Shown here piece after piece: positions 8,366 to 16,901 of a stretch of DNA of 64,000 nt (position 1 is the stretch's first letter; the number at the start of each line of letters is the position of its first letter). The stretch is taken from assembly GCA_964642855.1 (NCBI GenBank), contig CAZXSK010000011.1, positions 10,448 through 74,447 of the forward strand, written 5' to 3'. The stretch is from CAZXSK01 sp964642855. GTDB lineage: Bacteria; Planctomycetota; Phycisphaerae; SM23-33. The position numbers were made by a program, and so were the translations under genes. Under the pieces are notes generated by a model. It saw only the letters and a list, made by a program, of their open reading frames with translations. It was not told where the DNA came from and did no database searches.

Positions 8366-9439
8366 CTAAACGACTCCTGCCAGTTGATCTTTCAAGCTAT
8401 TGGGACGCTGGGCCTGCGACATGGCCTGGTCTCGGGAGATCTGTCCGTTCAGTGCCAGCGCCTTGATCGAATCATCCAGCGTGCACATGCCAGCTTGGCG
8501 AGACGTCTCGATGGCATTGGGAATCTCGTGGATCCGGTTCTCGCGGATGCAGTTTCGAATAGCTGACGAACAGAGCATGACTTCGCACGCTGGGATCATG
8601 CCCGGACAGTCTGCCCGTTTGAACAACACCTGGCTGATGACTGCCTGCAGCGTGTTCGAAAGCATAGCCCGGATCTGGTTCTGCTGCTCCGATGGGTAGA
8701 TGTCGATGATACGCTCAATCGTCTGGGAGGCATTCTGCGTGTGGAGGGTCGAGAGTACCAGGTGGCCGGTTTCGGCGGCACTGATCGCAGCCGAGGTAGT
8801 CTCGAGGTCACGCATTTCGCCCACCAGGATGATGTCGGGATCCTGCCGGAGGGCGTGCTTCAGCCCGCTTGCGAACGTGGGTACGTCGCTGCCCAGTTCG
8901 CGCTGCTCGATGATACATTTGTCGCTGAACAGCTCATACTCGACGGGGTCCTCAAGCGTGATCACGTGACGCTTGTAGACCTTGTTGATTGCACTGATCA
9001 TCGAAGCCAGTGTCGTACTCTTCCCCGAGCCCGTCTGGCCGGTAACCAGAACGAGCCCGCGGGGCAGCGTCACCAGCGACTGGATTGCGGGGGGCAGGTT
9101 CAGGGTGTCCAGGGCCGGGACATTGGAACTGATCGACCGGAAGGCGATGGCGACAGAGTCCCGCTGGAAGTGCGCATTGACTCGGAAACGTCCCGCTCCC
9201 TCGACAGCCGTCGAGAAGTCCAGGTCGCGGTGTTCTTCGAACTCCTTGAACCGTTTCTCTCCGACCATGTCCATGACGAACTTGATCGACTGTTCCGGTG
9301 GGATTTCGGGCGCTCCCTTCACGGGCTCCAGAACCGTGTGGATGCGGAATAGCGGCGGCATGTTCGGCACGATATGCACGTCACTCGCTCCGACTTCCAG
9401 CGCCTTGGTCAGCAATTTATCCAGAAAGCCCACGGGCAT
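8366..9439 (-). CDS. pilT: PilT-type retraction ATPase
   Basis: 357 residues. Walker A GQTGSGKST lies at about 135-143, with the Asp-box and His-box regions (EDPVEYE; GEMRDLETTSAAISAAETGHLVLSTLHT) downstream. The C-terminal AIRNCIRE is a one-residue variant of the AIRNLIRE retraction motif that separates PilT from PilB. The protein powers pilus disassembly at the cytoplasmic face of the membrane. It is unusual to find it between pilB and pilC. Its stop is 14 bp from the pilC start, so it is tightly coupled. Confidence 0.93.
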   Translation of the reverse strand: MPVGFLDKLLTKALEVGASDVHIVPNMPPLFRIHTVLEPVKGAPEIPPEQSIKFVMDMVGEKRFKEFEEHRDLDFSTAVEGAGRFRVNAHFQRDSVAIAFRSISSNVPALDTLNLPPAIQSLVTLPRGLVLVTGQTGSGKSTTLASMISAINKVYKRHVITLEDPVEYELFSDKCIIEQRELGSDVPTFASGLKHALRQDPDIILVGEMRDLETTSAAISAAETGHLVLSTLHTQNASQTIERIIDIYPSEQQNQIRAMLSNTLQAVISQVLFKRADCPGMIPACEVMLCSSAIRNCIRENRIHEIPNAIETSRQAGMCTLDDSIKALALNGQISRDQAMSQAQRPNSLKDQLAGVV

Positions 9440-9448
9440 TCTCCTCGA

Positions 9449-11248
9449 TCAGGTCTCCGTGACACGGAGAATCTCTTCTACGGTGGTGTGGCCCTCGATC
9501 GCCTTGGCGAGCCCGTCTTCGCGCAACGTTCTCATTCCCGCCTCCCGAGCGGCAGATCGCAGCTCATTGAGGGTTGGGTTGCCCGTCACCACGTTGCGGA
9601 TCTCTTCGCTGAGCACGAGCAACTCGTGGATGCCCGTCCGCCCCTTGTAGCCGGTGTCGCGGCACTTGTCGCATCCCTTGCCCTGGTAGAGTTCCTTGAC
9701 CGGGAAGCCCGATTGCTCCAGCAGGGCTCGATACTTGGCGGGGATGTCTTTGACGGCTTCGCGACAGTTGGGGCAGATCCGGCGAACCAGTCGCTGAGCC
9801 AGCACCGCATTGACGGCTGCGGAAATCAGGAACGGTTCGACGCCGATGTTTATCAGTCGCGTGATACTCGATGGTGCATCGTTGGTGTGCAGCGTCGAGA
9901 GGACCATGTGGCCGGTCAGCGCGGCTTGGATTGCGATCCGGGATGTTGGCTCGTCACGTATCTCGCCGACCATGATGACATCAGGGTCCTGGCGCAGCAG
10001 CGAGCGGAGCGCAGCCGAGAAGCTCATGCCGATCGAGTCGTGCACCTGAACCTGGTTGGCGTAGGGTACCTCGTATTCGACCGGGTCCTCGACCGTGGAA
10101 ATATTGAGCGTATCCCCATCCATGATCGCCAAGCCGGAATACAGGGTAGTACTCTTGCCGCTGCCCGTCGGGCCTGTCACGAGGACCACCCCGTGAGGCT
10201 GGAGAATCTGTTCCTTGAAGGTCTCCAGGTTCTCCTTGCTCATGCCCAGATTCTCGAGGCCCACGTTGATCGAACGACCATCGAGAATACGGATCACGCA
10301 CTTTTCCCCCTGGGTGGTCGGGAGCGTGGAGACACGCAGGTCGACGGTTCGGCCATGGACGGTGGCCCGGATCTTGCCATCCTGGGGCAGTCGGCGTTCG
10401 GCGATATCCAGATTCGCCATGATCTTCAGCCTCGAGATGATTGCTGCGTGCATCTGAAGTGGCGGGGCGTTCTGTTCGAACAGGACGCCATCGATACGGC
10501 ATCGAACGCGCAGGCGGTTTTCGCAGGGCTCGATGTGAATGTCGCTGACCTCTTCCTTGACTGCCGAGGAGATCATGAAGTTCACGTAGCGGATAACCGG
10601 ACTCTCTCCGGCGATCCGTTCTAGGTCGGCGACCTCGTCGGCCTTTTCGTCGACTACTTCTACGGCGTCCTCGGAGATGTCCTTGATGAAGTCGTCGACC
10701 TGCTCTGAGGGGCTTGCCGACATCTCTTCGACAACGGCATCGATGTCCTCCGGCGGCACGACCGTAAGCTTCAGGGGCTTCTTCAGTCGCCGGCCTATGT
10801 CCTCGATGAGGAAGATATCCGATGGGTCAGCGATGCCCAGGCGGATTCCCTTCTCGCACTTGCCGATGGCCAGAACCCGCTTCTTCTTGCAGAAGTCGGA
10901 GGGCAGGGCCTGGAAGACATCGGGATCGACGTCCCCGGCCTTGACCCGACTGAACGGGAGTTCGAAGTACTTCGCTACGGCTTGGAGAGCGTGGATCTCG
11001 GTGATGAACTTGGCCTGGACCAGTGCCGCCAGAACACTGAGCCTGGGGTTGGTCCTCTGGACCTGCAGGGCCTTGTTCAACTGGTCGCGGGTGATGTGTC
11101 CTGCGTCCAGCAGAACGCGCTCCGGACCCCGAATGGTGTCCTTGGCGTCCTCGGGATTCCAGACGTCGGCGAAGTCCGGCCCCCTGGTCGAGGAGTCGTT
11201 CTCGGCGGGTTTCTGCTGATTTCCTGGTTGGCGCTGGGTGCGCGTCAA
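9449..11248 (-). CDS. pilB: PilB/GspE-type assembly ATPase
   Basis: 599 residues from a TTG start at 11248 (GGAGAGG 7 bp upstream; no in-frame ATG before the N-domain). An MshEN/GspE N-terminal domain spans about 40-170. The catalytic domain has Walker A GPTGSGKST near 359-367 and the expected Asp/His boxes. The tetracysteine zinc site is visible as CPNC...CDKC at about 490-525. It drives pilin or pseudopilin polymerisation. The MshEN domain can bind cyclic di-GMP in relatives; whether this one does cannot be read from the sequence here. Confidence 0.93.
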   Translation of the reverse strand: MTRTQRQPGNQQKPAENDSSTRGPDFADVWNPEDAKDTIRGPERVLLDAGHITRDQLNKALQVQRTNPRLSVLAALVQAKFITEIHALQAVAKYFELPFSRVKAGDVDPDVFQALPSDFCKKKRVLAIGKCEKGIRLGIADPSDIFLIEDIGRRLKKPLKLTVVPPEDIDAVVEEMSASPSEQVDDFIKDISEDAVEVVDEKADEVADLERIAGESPVIRYVNFMISSAVKEEVSDIHIEPCENRLRVRCRIDGVLFEQNAPPLQMHAAIISRLKIMANLDIAERRLPQDGKIRATVHGRTVDLRVSTLPTTQGEKCVIRILDGRSINVGLENLGMSKENLETFKEQILQPHGVVLVTGPTGSGKSTTLYSGLAIMDGDTLNISTVEDPVEYEVPYANQVQVHDSIGMSFSAALRSLLRQDPDVIMVGEIRDEPTSRIAIQAALTGHMVLSTLHTNDAPSSITRLINIGVEPFLISAAVNAVLAQRLVRRICPNCREAVKDIPAKYRALLEQSGFPVKELYQGKGCDKCRDTGYKGRTGIHELLVLSEEIRNVVTGNPTLNELRSAAREAGMRTLREDGLAKAIEGHTTVEEILRVTET

Positions 11249-11281
11249 GACAAGCCTCTCCTGTCAGATCTGCCTACGTCG

Positions 11282-11932
11282 CTACTGTTCGAGCTGCATC
11301 ACACGTTGGTGATCTTTCCAGACCAGGACAACGCGTTTGTCTCGAATCTGCCGAACGGTCCAGCCCGAGATCTTCTGGCCTTCCGTAAGCAGGCTCCCTG
11401 AGATCATGGCGATCTTCCCGCTCGGGCCGGTCAGGATGGAGTCAAGTTTCAACTGATCCACAGCCACCAGCATGGCTTCGTCGCCCTTGGGCGCTTCGGG
11501 TTGGTCGGTTTCAGGCTTCTCCTCCTCGGGCTTCTGCATGAGCTGCGCGATGGAAACGAATGGGTTTCCGGACAGCTTGTCCTGCGGAATCTGTCGATCG
11601 CGTGCCTCGAAGTAGAAGGACTCCACAACGGCCTTGGCCTTGCTTGGCTTGGCGGCCTGTCTCAGTTTCGCCAGCGCGCCGGTAACGCGGATTTCGTTTC
11701 GCTGCTCGGAGGCGCTTGCCTCGACAGGTCCGCCTCGGATACTCAGCAGATAGACGGCTCCGATGCCGGCTACGAACAGGCCGATCAGCAGAAGATTCCC
11801 TCCACCGATCTGGGGGATCTTCTCGGTCAGGCTGGTCATGTTCGACCTGGCTCCCTGTTTCGCGGGAACACCCGCACCGGGAGACACGCCAAGGCCCTGA
11901 TTGGACTTGCTTGCGGATTCAGGCATCGTCAT
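11282..11932 (-). CDS. PilP/GspC-like membrane protein of the pilus cluster
   Basis: 216 residues. A cytoplasmic N-terminal tail (~45 residues) is followed by one transmembrane helix (GGNLLLIGLFVAGIGAVYLL) and a periplasmic part. The last ~60 residues (LKLDSILTGPSGKIAMISG...GWTVRQIRDKRVVLVW) have the beta-rich HR-domain pattern of PilP/GspC, which contacts the secretin. Similarity is weak, so assignment rests partly on position in pilM-N-O-P order. It overlaps the pilO-like gene by ATGA, implying translational coupling. Unlike classical PilP it shows no lipobox. Confidence 0.65.
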   Translation of the reverse strand: MTMPESASKSNQGLGVSPGAGVPAKQGARSNMTSLTEKIPQIGGGNLLLIGLFVAGIGAVYLLSIRGGPVEASASEQRNEIRVTGALAKLRQAAKPSKAKAVVESFYFEARDRQIPQDKLSGNPFVSIAQLMQKPEEEKPETDQPEAPKGDEAMLVAVDQLKLDSILTGPSGKIAMISGSLLTEGQKISGWTVRQIRDKRVVLVWKDHQRVMQLEQ

Positions 11933-12492
11933 CTCCTGCTTCGTTCGAAGAAGATGGACATCGTGAAGGTTGCGCTGACATACCCGGCCGGCCTCCCACG
12001 ACCGCCTGCGGCAGATAGGTTGATCTGTGTGACACGGGTGATGCGAGGCTGGTTTTCCAAGGCCTGCAGGAAGGAGTACAACCCCATGAAGTCTCCCTCC
12101 AACTGGACGACGATGGGCTGCTCAGAATGCCTGCCTCCCGCAGCCAGTCGCTTTCCCGCATTGCCTGTCTGGGGTCGGATACTCTTGGTCCGAAGATCGT
12201 TGGCCTCTGCCAGAAGCCAGATCTCCTTCAGGACCTTGTCGATTTCCTTTTCACTGGGCAGTTTCGAGCGGAAGAATGCGATCGCGCCCTCAAGCTCCCC
12301 GATCTCCCCCTTCAGATTGCCTATGGTCGCCGTGGCCCGGTTCAACTGTGCCAGTCGGACCTGTTTGGCCTCGATCTGCCCCATCATCTCCTTGTTGCGA
12401 GCGTCCTGAGGGCGAAATACGAACTGCCACGCGCCTACCGGGATGGCCAGCAGCATCGCGATGAAAACAATCTCTCGGATTCCGAACTTCAT
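11929..12492 (-). CDS. pilO: PilO-like inner-membrane alignment-complex protein
   Basis: 187 residues. A short cytoplasmic start, one transmembrane helix (IVFIAMLLAIPVGAWQFVF), a coiled coil (about 25-80) and a ferredoxin-like C-terminal domain are the PilO layout. ATG 12492 overlaps the pilN stop as ATGA; an in-frame ATG at 12507 is an alternative. In characterised systems PilO dimerises with PilN to link PilM and the platform to the secretin. Confidence 0.8.
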   Translation of the reverse strand: MKFGIREIVFIAMLLAIPVGAWQFVFRPQDARNKEMMGQIEAKQVRLAQLNRATATIGNLKGEIGELEGAIAFFRSKLPSEKEIDKVLKEIWLLAEANDLRTKSIRPQTGNAGKRLAAGGRHSEQPIVVQLEGDFMGLYSFLQALENQPRITRVTQINLSAAGGRGRPAGYVSATFTMSIFFERSRR

Positions 12493-13199
12493 TCCTCTGC
12501 CCCCCATGCCTTGACCAGTGCCACCTCCGTCAACGAAGGCGAGTGATCGTTACTGGCTTGGATTGCTTCGATTGCGTCCATGCCCGGCTTGATCGTCATT
12601 TCCAGATGGAAGGATCGGACGGAATTCTCCTCGCTCCGTTTGCGGGCTTCGACGCTGTAGATCAGGTCCACGCTGTCGACGAGGGGGTTGTTCCGAAGCC
12701 GGGCGATATAGAGAGCGACCTCCACGTCGGTCTTCGCCTGGCCGTAGATCGTGATGTCCACGGAGGGACTGAAGCTCTTGACCGTTGGCCCAAGTGATTT
12801 CTTGCCTCGGGCCGGCCTGCGACGGGCTGTCGCCTTTCCGTTGTCCAGGATCACCCGAAGAAGGGCAACATTCTCGGGGCGTGCATTGGTGATAAAGCCG
12901 ATCAGGTAGCTCCTTGGAACCCGTTCCATCAGCGCCGAGGTGTTCTCCGCCTTGGCGATGAGCTTCTTCTTCTGGAGCTCAAGTTCCTGGAGTTGATCAA
13001 TCAGCGATGCAGCGCGGGCATATTCTTCGCTCACTCGTGCGGCAATCTGCTTCGTCCTTCGCGTCTTTGCTTCGGAGACAATGGCCGCTCCGCCTACCGC
13101 AGCCATCACCACCACAAAAAGCACAAAGCAGAGGACGTTCGCACGTCGCTGTGCCCTGCGTTTGGCATAGTCTTCCGGAATCAGGTTCACTGTACTCAT
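12489..13199 (-). CDS. pilN: PilN-like inner-membrane protein
   Basis: 236 residues. The N-terminus MSTVNLIPEDY contains the conserved PilN motif (NLLP/NLIP) that binds PilM. Then come a transmembrane helix (VLCFVLFVVVMAAVGGAAIV), a coiled coil and an alpha/beta periplasmic domain with a Lys/Arg-rich insert near residue 130. Located 15 bp after pilM and overlapping pilO, consistent with an M-N-O complex. Confidence 0.88.
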   Translation of the reverse strand: MSTVNLIPEDYAKRRAQRRANVLCFVLFVVVMAAVGGAAIVSEAKTRRTKQIAARVSEEYARAASLIDQLQELELQKKKLIAKAENTSALMERVPRSYLIGFITNARPENVALLRVILDNGKATARRRPARGKKSLGPTVKSFSPSVDITIYGQAKTDVEVALYIARLRNNPLVDSVDLIYSVEARKRSEENSVRSFHLEMTIKPGMDAIEAIQASNDHSPSLTEVALVKAWGAEE

Positions 13200-13214
13200 G
13201 CTCGCCTCTCTAGC

Positions 13215-14297
13215 CTATGCCGCCTGGGCCGCGCCGAGGCACAGGCCCACGGCGACTGCAAACCGCGGCTGGGGAATCGGCTTCTCATCCGGTCCGGCAG
13301 GTGGCTTGCCCGGCTGGTGCACACGGGCAAGCGGATCGCCGATCTGGGCCGGAAGATGCATTCGCTTGGCGATCGCCTGGCAGAGCTGACGGTCATTTGC
13401 CTGACCACCGACGAATACCGCTCGCTCGACGCCCTGATTCTTGAACACCGACTCGCAGTATCGAAGACACTGGGTCAGTTCGCTGCCGAATGCGGTCAGT
13501 GGTTCCTCGAGATAGCCCAGAAGATCCACTACCGGAGCTTGGGGATCTGCCTGCAACTGCGTTCGTCGAAGCTGCCGGGCCTGATCGATGGAAATCTCCA
13601 TGCCCTTCGACAGGGCCTGAGCAAACTGGTCGCCGCCGATCTGAAGATTGTGCGCGAACAGGATCTGCGTTCCTCGCGCCAGAACCACCTGGGTAGTTGC
13701 CTCGCCGATGTCGACGAACAACTTCGGCTGATTCGCTTCGGCCTCAGTACCGACCTTCGAGAAGCACTCGGCGATTGCGCACGGCTCGACGTTGACTGCT
13801 ATGGGATCCAGCTTCGCCCGTCTGCAGAGTTTCAGGTAGGCATCCACGCGGTCGCGCGGGGCCGCGATCACAATCGCCTCCTGACTGGCTTCGCCTTCTT
13901 CGCTGTACACGTCCCCGGCGACAAAGTGTCGAATGACCGCCTTGGACAGTGGGAAGGGGACTTTCTCACCGATCTGCGACTCCAGCGTCTGCTCGATAGG
14001 CAGCTTCGAGTTCTTCGGGATCCGGACCGGGTGGACGAACGTGTCGTCGGAAGGGAGCGAGATGGCGCATTCCGTACCCTCAAACGGGTGTGTCTGCATC
14101 AGTGACCGGAGCGTCTCGGCGAGGTAGCGGGTGCGAAGCTTGAAGTCTCTTCGGCATGGGTGGGGAATGTCGGAGGTAGCCAAAGCTACGAGTTCAAGCC
14201 CGCTTTCCCGTTGGCGGAGTTGCACCATCTTCAGAGAGCTGGTTCCAAGATCCAGCCCAATGGGCAGAGCGTTATTGGAGGATTTTCCAAGTGCCAT
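13215..14297 (-). CDS. pilM: PilM, actin-like ATPase of the type IV pilus
   Basis: 360 residues. The phosphate-1 motif of the actin/FtsA fold is visible at the start (IGLDLGTSSLKMVQL), with a second strand-turn LFVDIGEATTQVVL near residue 200 and VFVGGQAND near 320. PilM sits on the cytoplasmic face and binds the PilN N-terminus. It is the first gene of the nine-gene minus-strand cluster. The prepilin peptidase, major pilin and secretin (PilQ) genes are not in the window. Confidence 0.92.
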   Translation of the reverse strand: MALGKSSNNALPIGLDLGTSSLKMVQLRQRESGLELVALATSDIPHPCRRDFKLRTRYLAETLRSLMQTHPFEGTECAISLPSDDTFVHPVRIPKNSKLPIEQTLESQIGEKVPFPLSKAVIRHFVAGDVYSEEGEASQEAIVIAAPRDRVDAYLKLCRRAKLDPIAVNVEPCAIAECFSKVGTEAEANQPKLFVDIGEATTQVVLARGTQILFAHNLQIGGDQFAQALSKGMEISIDQARQLRRTQLQADPQAPVVDLLGYLEEPLTAFGSELTQCLRYCESVFKNQGVERAVFVGGQANDRQLCQAIAKRMHLPAQIGDPLARVHQPGKPPAGPDEKPIPQPRFAVAVGLCLGAAQAA

Positions 14298-14586
14298 ATC
14301 GCACTCCCTCGTAAGACATCCTGATATACAGCAGTGCTGTCCCGGCCGAAGCCGGTTGCAGCGGCGGGATCTGGAACCCAGGCAGCTTGGCCTCCCTCCC
14401 TGGGGGCGTTGCTTCCTCCAGCCTCGCTTTGGCTTGCGGAGCCTCCACTCCGCGCAAATCCTCCAAAGGTAGCTTACGTTTCACGATGCACACAGAGAAA
14501 CGCATGGGGATCCAGACGGTTCACCGATGTCTGTATCGGACCCTGCACGGGAGATGTTAAATAAGGAGCCATTCGGGGCGGAAATA
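14298..14586. other. pilM leader region, no gene assigned
   Basis: The 289 bp between hemW and pilM on the minus strand contain GC-rich hairpin-forming sequence at 14340-14460 and an AT-rich patch near 14550-14560 (GTTAAATAAGG on the plus strand) that could hold the pil promoter. A 77-codon minus-strand frame (14272-14505) runs into pilM but has no ribosome binding site and no recognisable product. No known riboswitch consensus was matched by eye. Confidence 0.35.
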
Positions 14587-15756
14587 TCACATATCTTCGA
14601 AAAGGTCTGCAAATACTGAATTTGCGACAAACCATGCCCGTCGCGTCAGCCTGACATTCTCTGACGTGATCTTCAGCATTCCGTTTGCACAATACTTTGA
14701 AAAGACTTGCGCAAAGGACTCTGCCGGATCCGCGCCATACCGCTGCAAGAAGTCGCGGCGGGATATCCCTTCGACCAGACGCAGGCCCAGCATGAGTCCC
14801 TCGGCCAGTCTCCGTCTGCCCTCAAGCTGCTCGGACGAAGACACGGCAGACTCGCCGGCTTGTATACTCTCGATGTAGGTGTTGAGTTCACAGGCATTTG
14901 TCGATCGTGTCCGGCCGTCATAGCTCGATGCAGCGGGCCCTGTGCCAAGATAAGGAAGATTCTGCCAGTAGGTGAGATTGTGCCTGCACCGATGGCCAGA
15001 CCGGGCGAAGTTGGAGAGTTCATAGGGCGATAGCCCGTGGGAGGAGAGGAAATCCACAGCCATATCGTAGCAGTCTGCCTGGAGATCGTCGTCCATCTCT
15101 CTGAGTCGTCCGGCCCGGACTTCCCTGGCCAGTTCTGTGCCTCTCTCCACGCTCAAGGCGTAGCAGCTTACGTGCGAGGGCAACAGGTCGACACATCGCT
15201 CCAGCGATTGCTGCCAGGAAGCCACGGTTTGTCCCGGCAGGCCGAACATCAGATCCAGGGAAAGGTTGGTAATGCCTTCGTCTCGAAGAATCTCTGCGGT
15301 CGTGGCGACATCTTCAGGTTTGTGGGCCCGGCCCAGGACCTCCAACTCCCGGACAACAAAAGACTGTGCCCCCATGCTTATCCGATTGGCCCCCATGGTG
15401 GAGAGAAGCTGAGCCTTCCCCCGATCGATCGTTGCGGGGTTCGCCTCCACGGTGAACTCCGTCTCCGGCCCGCACAGCGGCTGGATCGCAGAGAGCAGGT
15501 CCTGCAGAAGCGGTGTCTCGAGTGCTGTGGGCGTGCCCCCGCCGACGAAGACGGACCCGACCGGAAGGGCAAGCATACTCGACTTCGCAGCAAGTTCCCT
15601 CTGGACTGCCTTCAGGTAAGCTGCGGCCTGCGTTTCCTCCATCGGAACAGAGCAGAAGTCGCAGTAGCTGCACTTGCGGATACAGAAGGGCACATGGACG
15701 TAGAGCGCCCGGCAGGGGGGAGGGGCAAGATCGGTGTGTTTTTGCTTGCAGGGCAT
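14587..15756 (-). CDS. hemW: HemW-like radical SAM heme chaperone
   Basis: 389 residues. The 4Fe-4S radical SAM motif CxxxCxxC is at C25, C29 and C32 (PFCIRKCSYCDFC); the extra Cys at +2 is characteristic of the HemN/HemW group. It continues with VGGGTPT, GANRISMGAQSF and LMFGLPGQT, all hallmarks of the family. The C-terminal HemN domain is present. Length fits HemW (about 380) rather than the longer oxygen-independent coproporphyrinogen oxidase HemN. HemW delivers heme to respiratory proteins. The call of HemW over HemN is from length and the lack of an N-terminal extension. Confidence 0.88.
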   Translation of the reverse strand: MPCKQKHTDLAPPPCRALYVHVPFCIRKCSYCDFCSVPMEETQAAAYLKAVQRELAAKSSMLALPVGSVFVGGGTPTALETPLLQDLLSAIQPLCGPETEFTVEANPATIDRGKAQLLSTMGANRISMGAQSFVVRELEVLGRAHKPEDVATTAEILRDEGITNLSLDLMFGLPGQTVASWQQSLERCVDLLPSHVSCYALSVERGTELAREVRAGRLREMDDDLQADCYDMAVDFLSSHGLSPYELSNFARSGHRCRHNLTYWQNLPYLGTGPAASSYDGRTRSTNACELNTYIESIQAGESAVSSSEQLEGRRRLAEGLMLGLRLVEGISRRDFLQRYGADPAESFAQVFSKYCANGMLKITSENVRLTRRAWFVANSVFADLFEDM

Positions 15757-15868
15757 GGTGCAGCTTTTACAATAGTCCTCCGTGTGGGGGGAACCTGTCG
15801 GGCAGGGGCGACGGGAAAGACGTCATCCAGTGGTCCGCTTGTGGTAACAGGCAGAAGCAGGAAGAATT

Positions 15869-16360
15869 ATGGACGCCAAGCTCGTGATGTTCAAGGCCAA
15901 CGGTAATCGCAAGGACTTCTCCGTCAAGGACGGTCTGACGGTCATCGGTCGCGGAGAAGATTGCGACCTGCGCGTCCCGATCATGAGCGTATCACGCCGG
16001 CACTGCGAACTTACCAACGAAGGCCAGGCCGTCAAGGTCAAGGACCTCGGCTCTTCCAACGGGACCTACGTCAATAATCAGCGTGTCAATGAGGCGGAAC
16101 TGTCGGCCGGGGATCGGCTGGTGATCGGCCCGATCGTCTTCACCGTCCAGATCAACGGACAGCCCGAAGAGATCAAACCCGTCAAGACTCGCGGGCAGAG
16201 GCTTGCCGAAGCCGGCGAGCCCGGCATGGACGAAGTGGTCGATCTGGAGGCTGATGTTACCTCCAGCAGCGGGGATGAGGAAGAGGTCGACATCGATCCG
16301 ATCGCGGCGTTGGAGGCCTTGGCCTCCGAGCCCGACGATGAGGAAGACAAGAACGCCTGA
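15869..16360 (+). CDS. FHA domain protein
   Basis: 163 residues. An N-terminal FHA domain (about 1-95) has the conserved phosphothreonine-binding residues: GRGEDCDLRV, SRRHCEL and GSSNGTYVN. A flexible, very acidic C-terminal tail follows (about 120-163). FHA domains bind pThr peptides, so the protein probably reads Ser/Thr kinase signals, which are abundant in planctomycetes. No kinase gene is adjacent. It is divergent from hemW and followed by a clear terminator. Confidence 0.85.
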   Translation: MDAKLVMFKANGNRKDFSVKDGLTVIGRGEDCDLRVPIMSVSRRHCELTNEGQAVKVKDLGSSNGTYVNNQRVNEAELSAGDRLVIGPIVFTVQINGQPEEIKPVKTRGQRLAEAGEPGMDEVVDLEADVTSSSGDEEEVDIDPIAALEALASEPDDEEDKNA

Positions 16361-16387
16361 TCACACCCAGGTGCGATGGAGCCAACC

Positions 16388-16418
16388 AAGGCTCGGCCTA
16401 TCAGGCCGGGCCTTTTCC
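16388..16418 (+). terminator. Rho-independent terminator after FHA gene
   Basis: Twelve-base-pair stem AAGGCTCGGCCT/AGGCCGGGCCTT with a 3-nt loop (one T-G pair), followed by TTTTCC. Confidence 0.85.
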
Positions 16419-16438
16419 TTGCGGTTTGACAAAGTGAG

Positions 16439-16894
16439 TCAGTCTTCGTTTTCCCCAACGTCAGAGGGCCTGGGAGCTCTATCCGGGCCGGACTGATGGA
16501 GGAACTCTCGCAGAAACGTCGCCGCTGCCAAGGCATCCTGTCTCCGCCGTTTCTTCTTGCGGGTCAGGAGGCCTGCCAGATCGCGGTCCGCCTGGAAGCT
16601 GCTGAGGCGTTCATCCCAGAGACGGATGTCCAGCTCCAGCTTGCTGGCTAGCCAGGAGGCCAACTCCCGAGCCTTCTTGCCCTGCGGCCCTTCTGTGTCG
16701 TCCATGTTCAAAGGCCAGCCGACAACGACCCCTTCCGCAGCGTATTCTTCAGCCAGATCGCCGATGCGCTCCGCCAGCTTCTCCTCAGAAGCCCCTTCCA
16801 AGACCTCCAGCGGGGAAGCGATGCCGTCTTGCGTTCGCCCCACCGCAATGCCGATGCGCCTGCTGCCGTGATCGATAGCCAGCCAGCATCCCAT
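16439..16894 (-). CDS. ruvX: RuvX/YqgF-type Holliday junction resolvase
   Basis: 151 residues from the ATG at 16894; an upstream in-frame start at 16993 would lie inside manC. The RNase H-like fold is marked by LAIDHGSRRIGIAVG at the start (catalytic Asp), VVGWPLNMDDTEGPQG, and WDERLSSFQAD near residue 100. This essential family acts in pre-16S rRNA 5' end processing and has been assigned Holliday junction resolvase activity. It starts 7 bp after the manC stop. Confidence 0.9.
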   Translation of the reverse strand: MGCWLAIDHGSRRIGIAVGRTQDGIASPLEVLEGASEEKLAERIGDLAEEYAAEGVVVGWPLNMDDTEGPQGKKARELASWLASKLELDIRLWDERLSSFQADRDLAGLLTRKKKRRRQDALAAATFLREFLHQSGPDRAPRPSDVGENED

Positions 16895-16901
16895 GGCATG
16901 C

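Noticed and set aside
14272..14505. 77-codon minus-strand frame before pilM
   Set aside because: No ribosome binding site and overlaps the pilM start. Better regarded as leader sequence.
14298..14586. Possible cyclic di-GMP riboswitch upstream of pilM
   Set aside because: Would be attractive before pilus genes, but the conserved GEMM-type elements were not found on inspection. A covariance-model search would decide.
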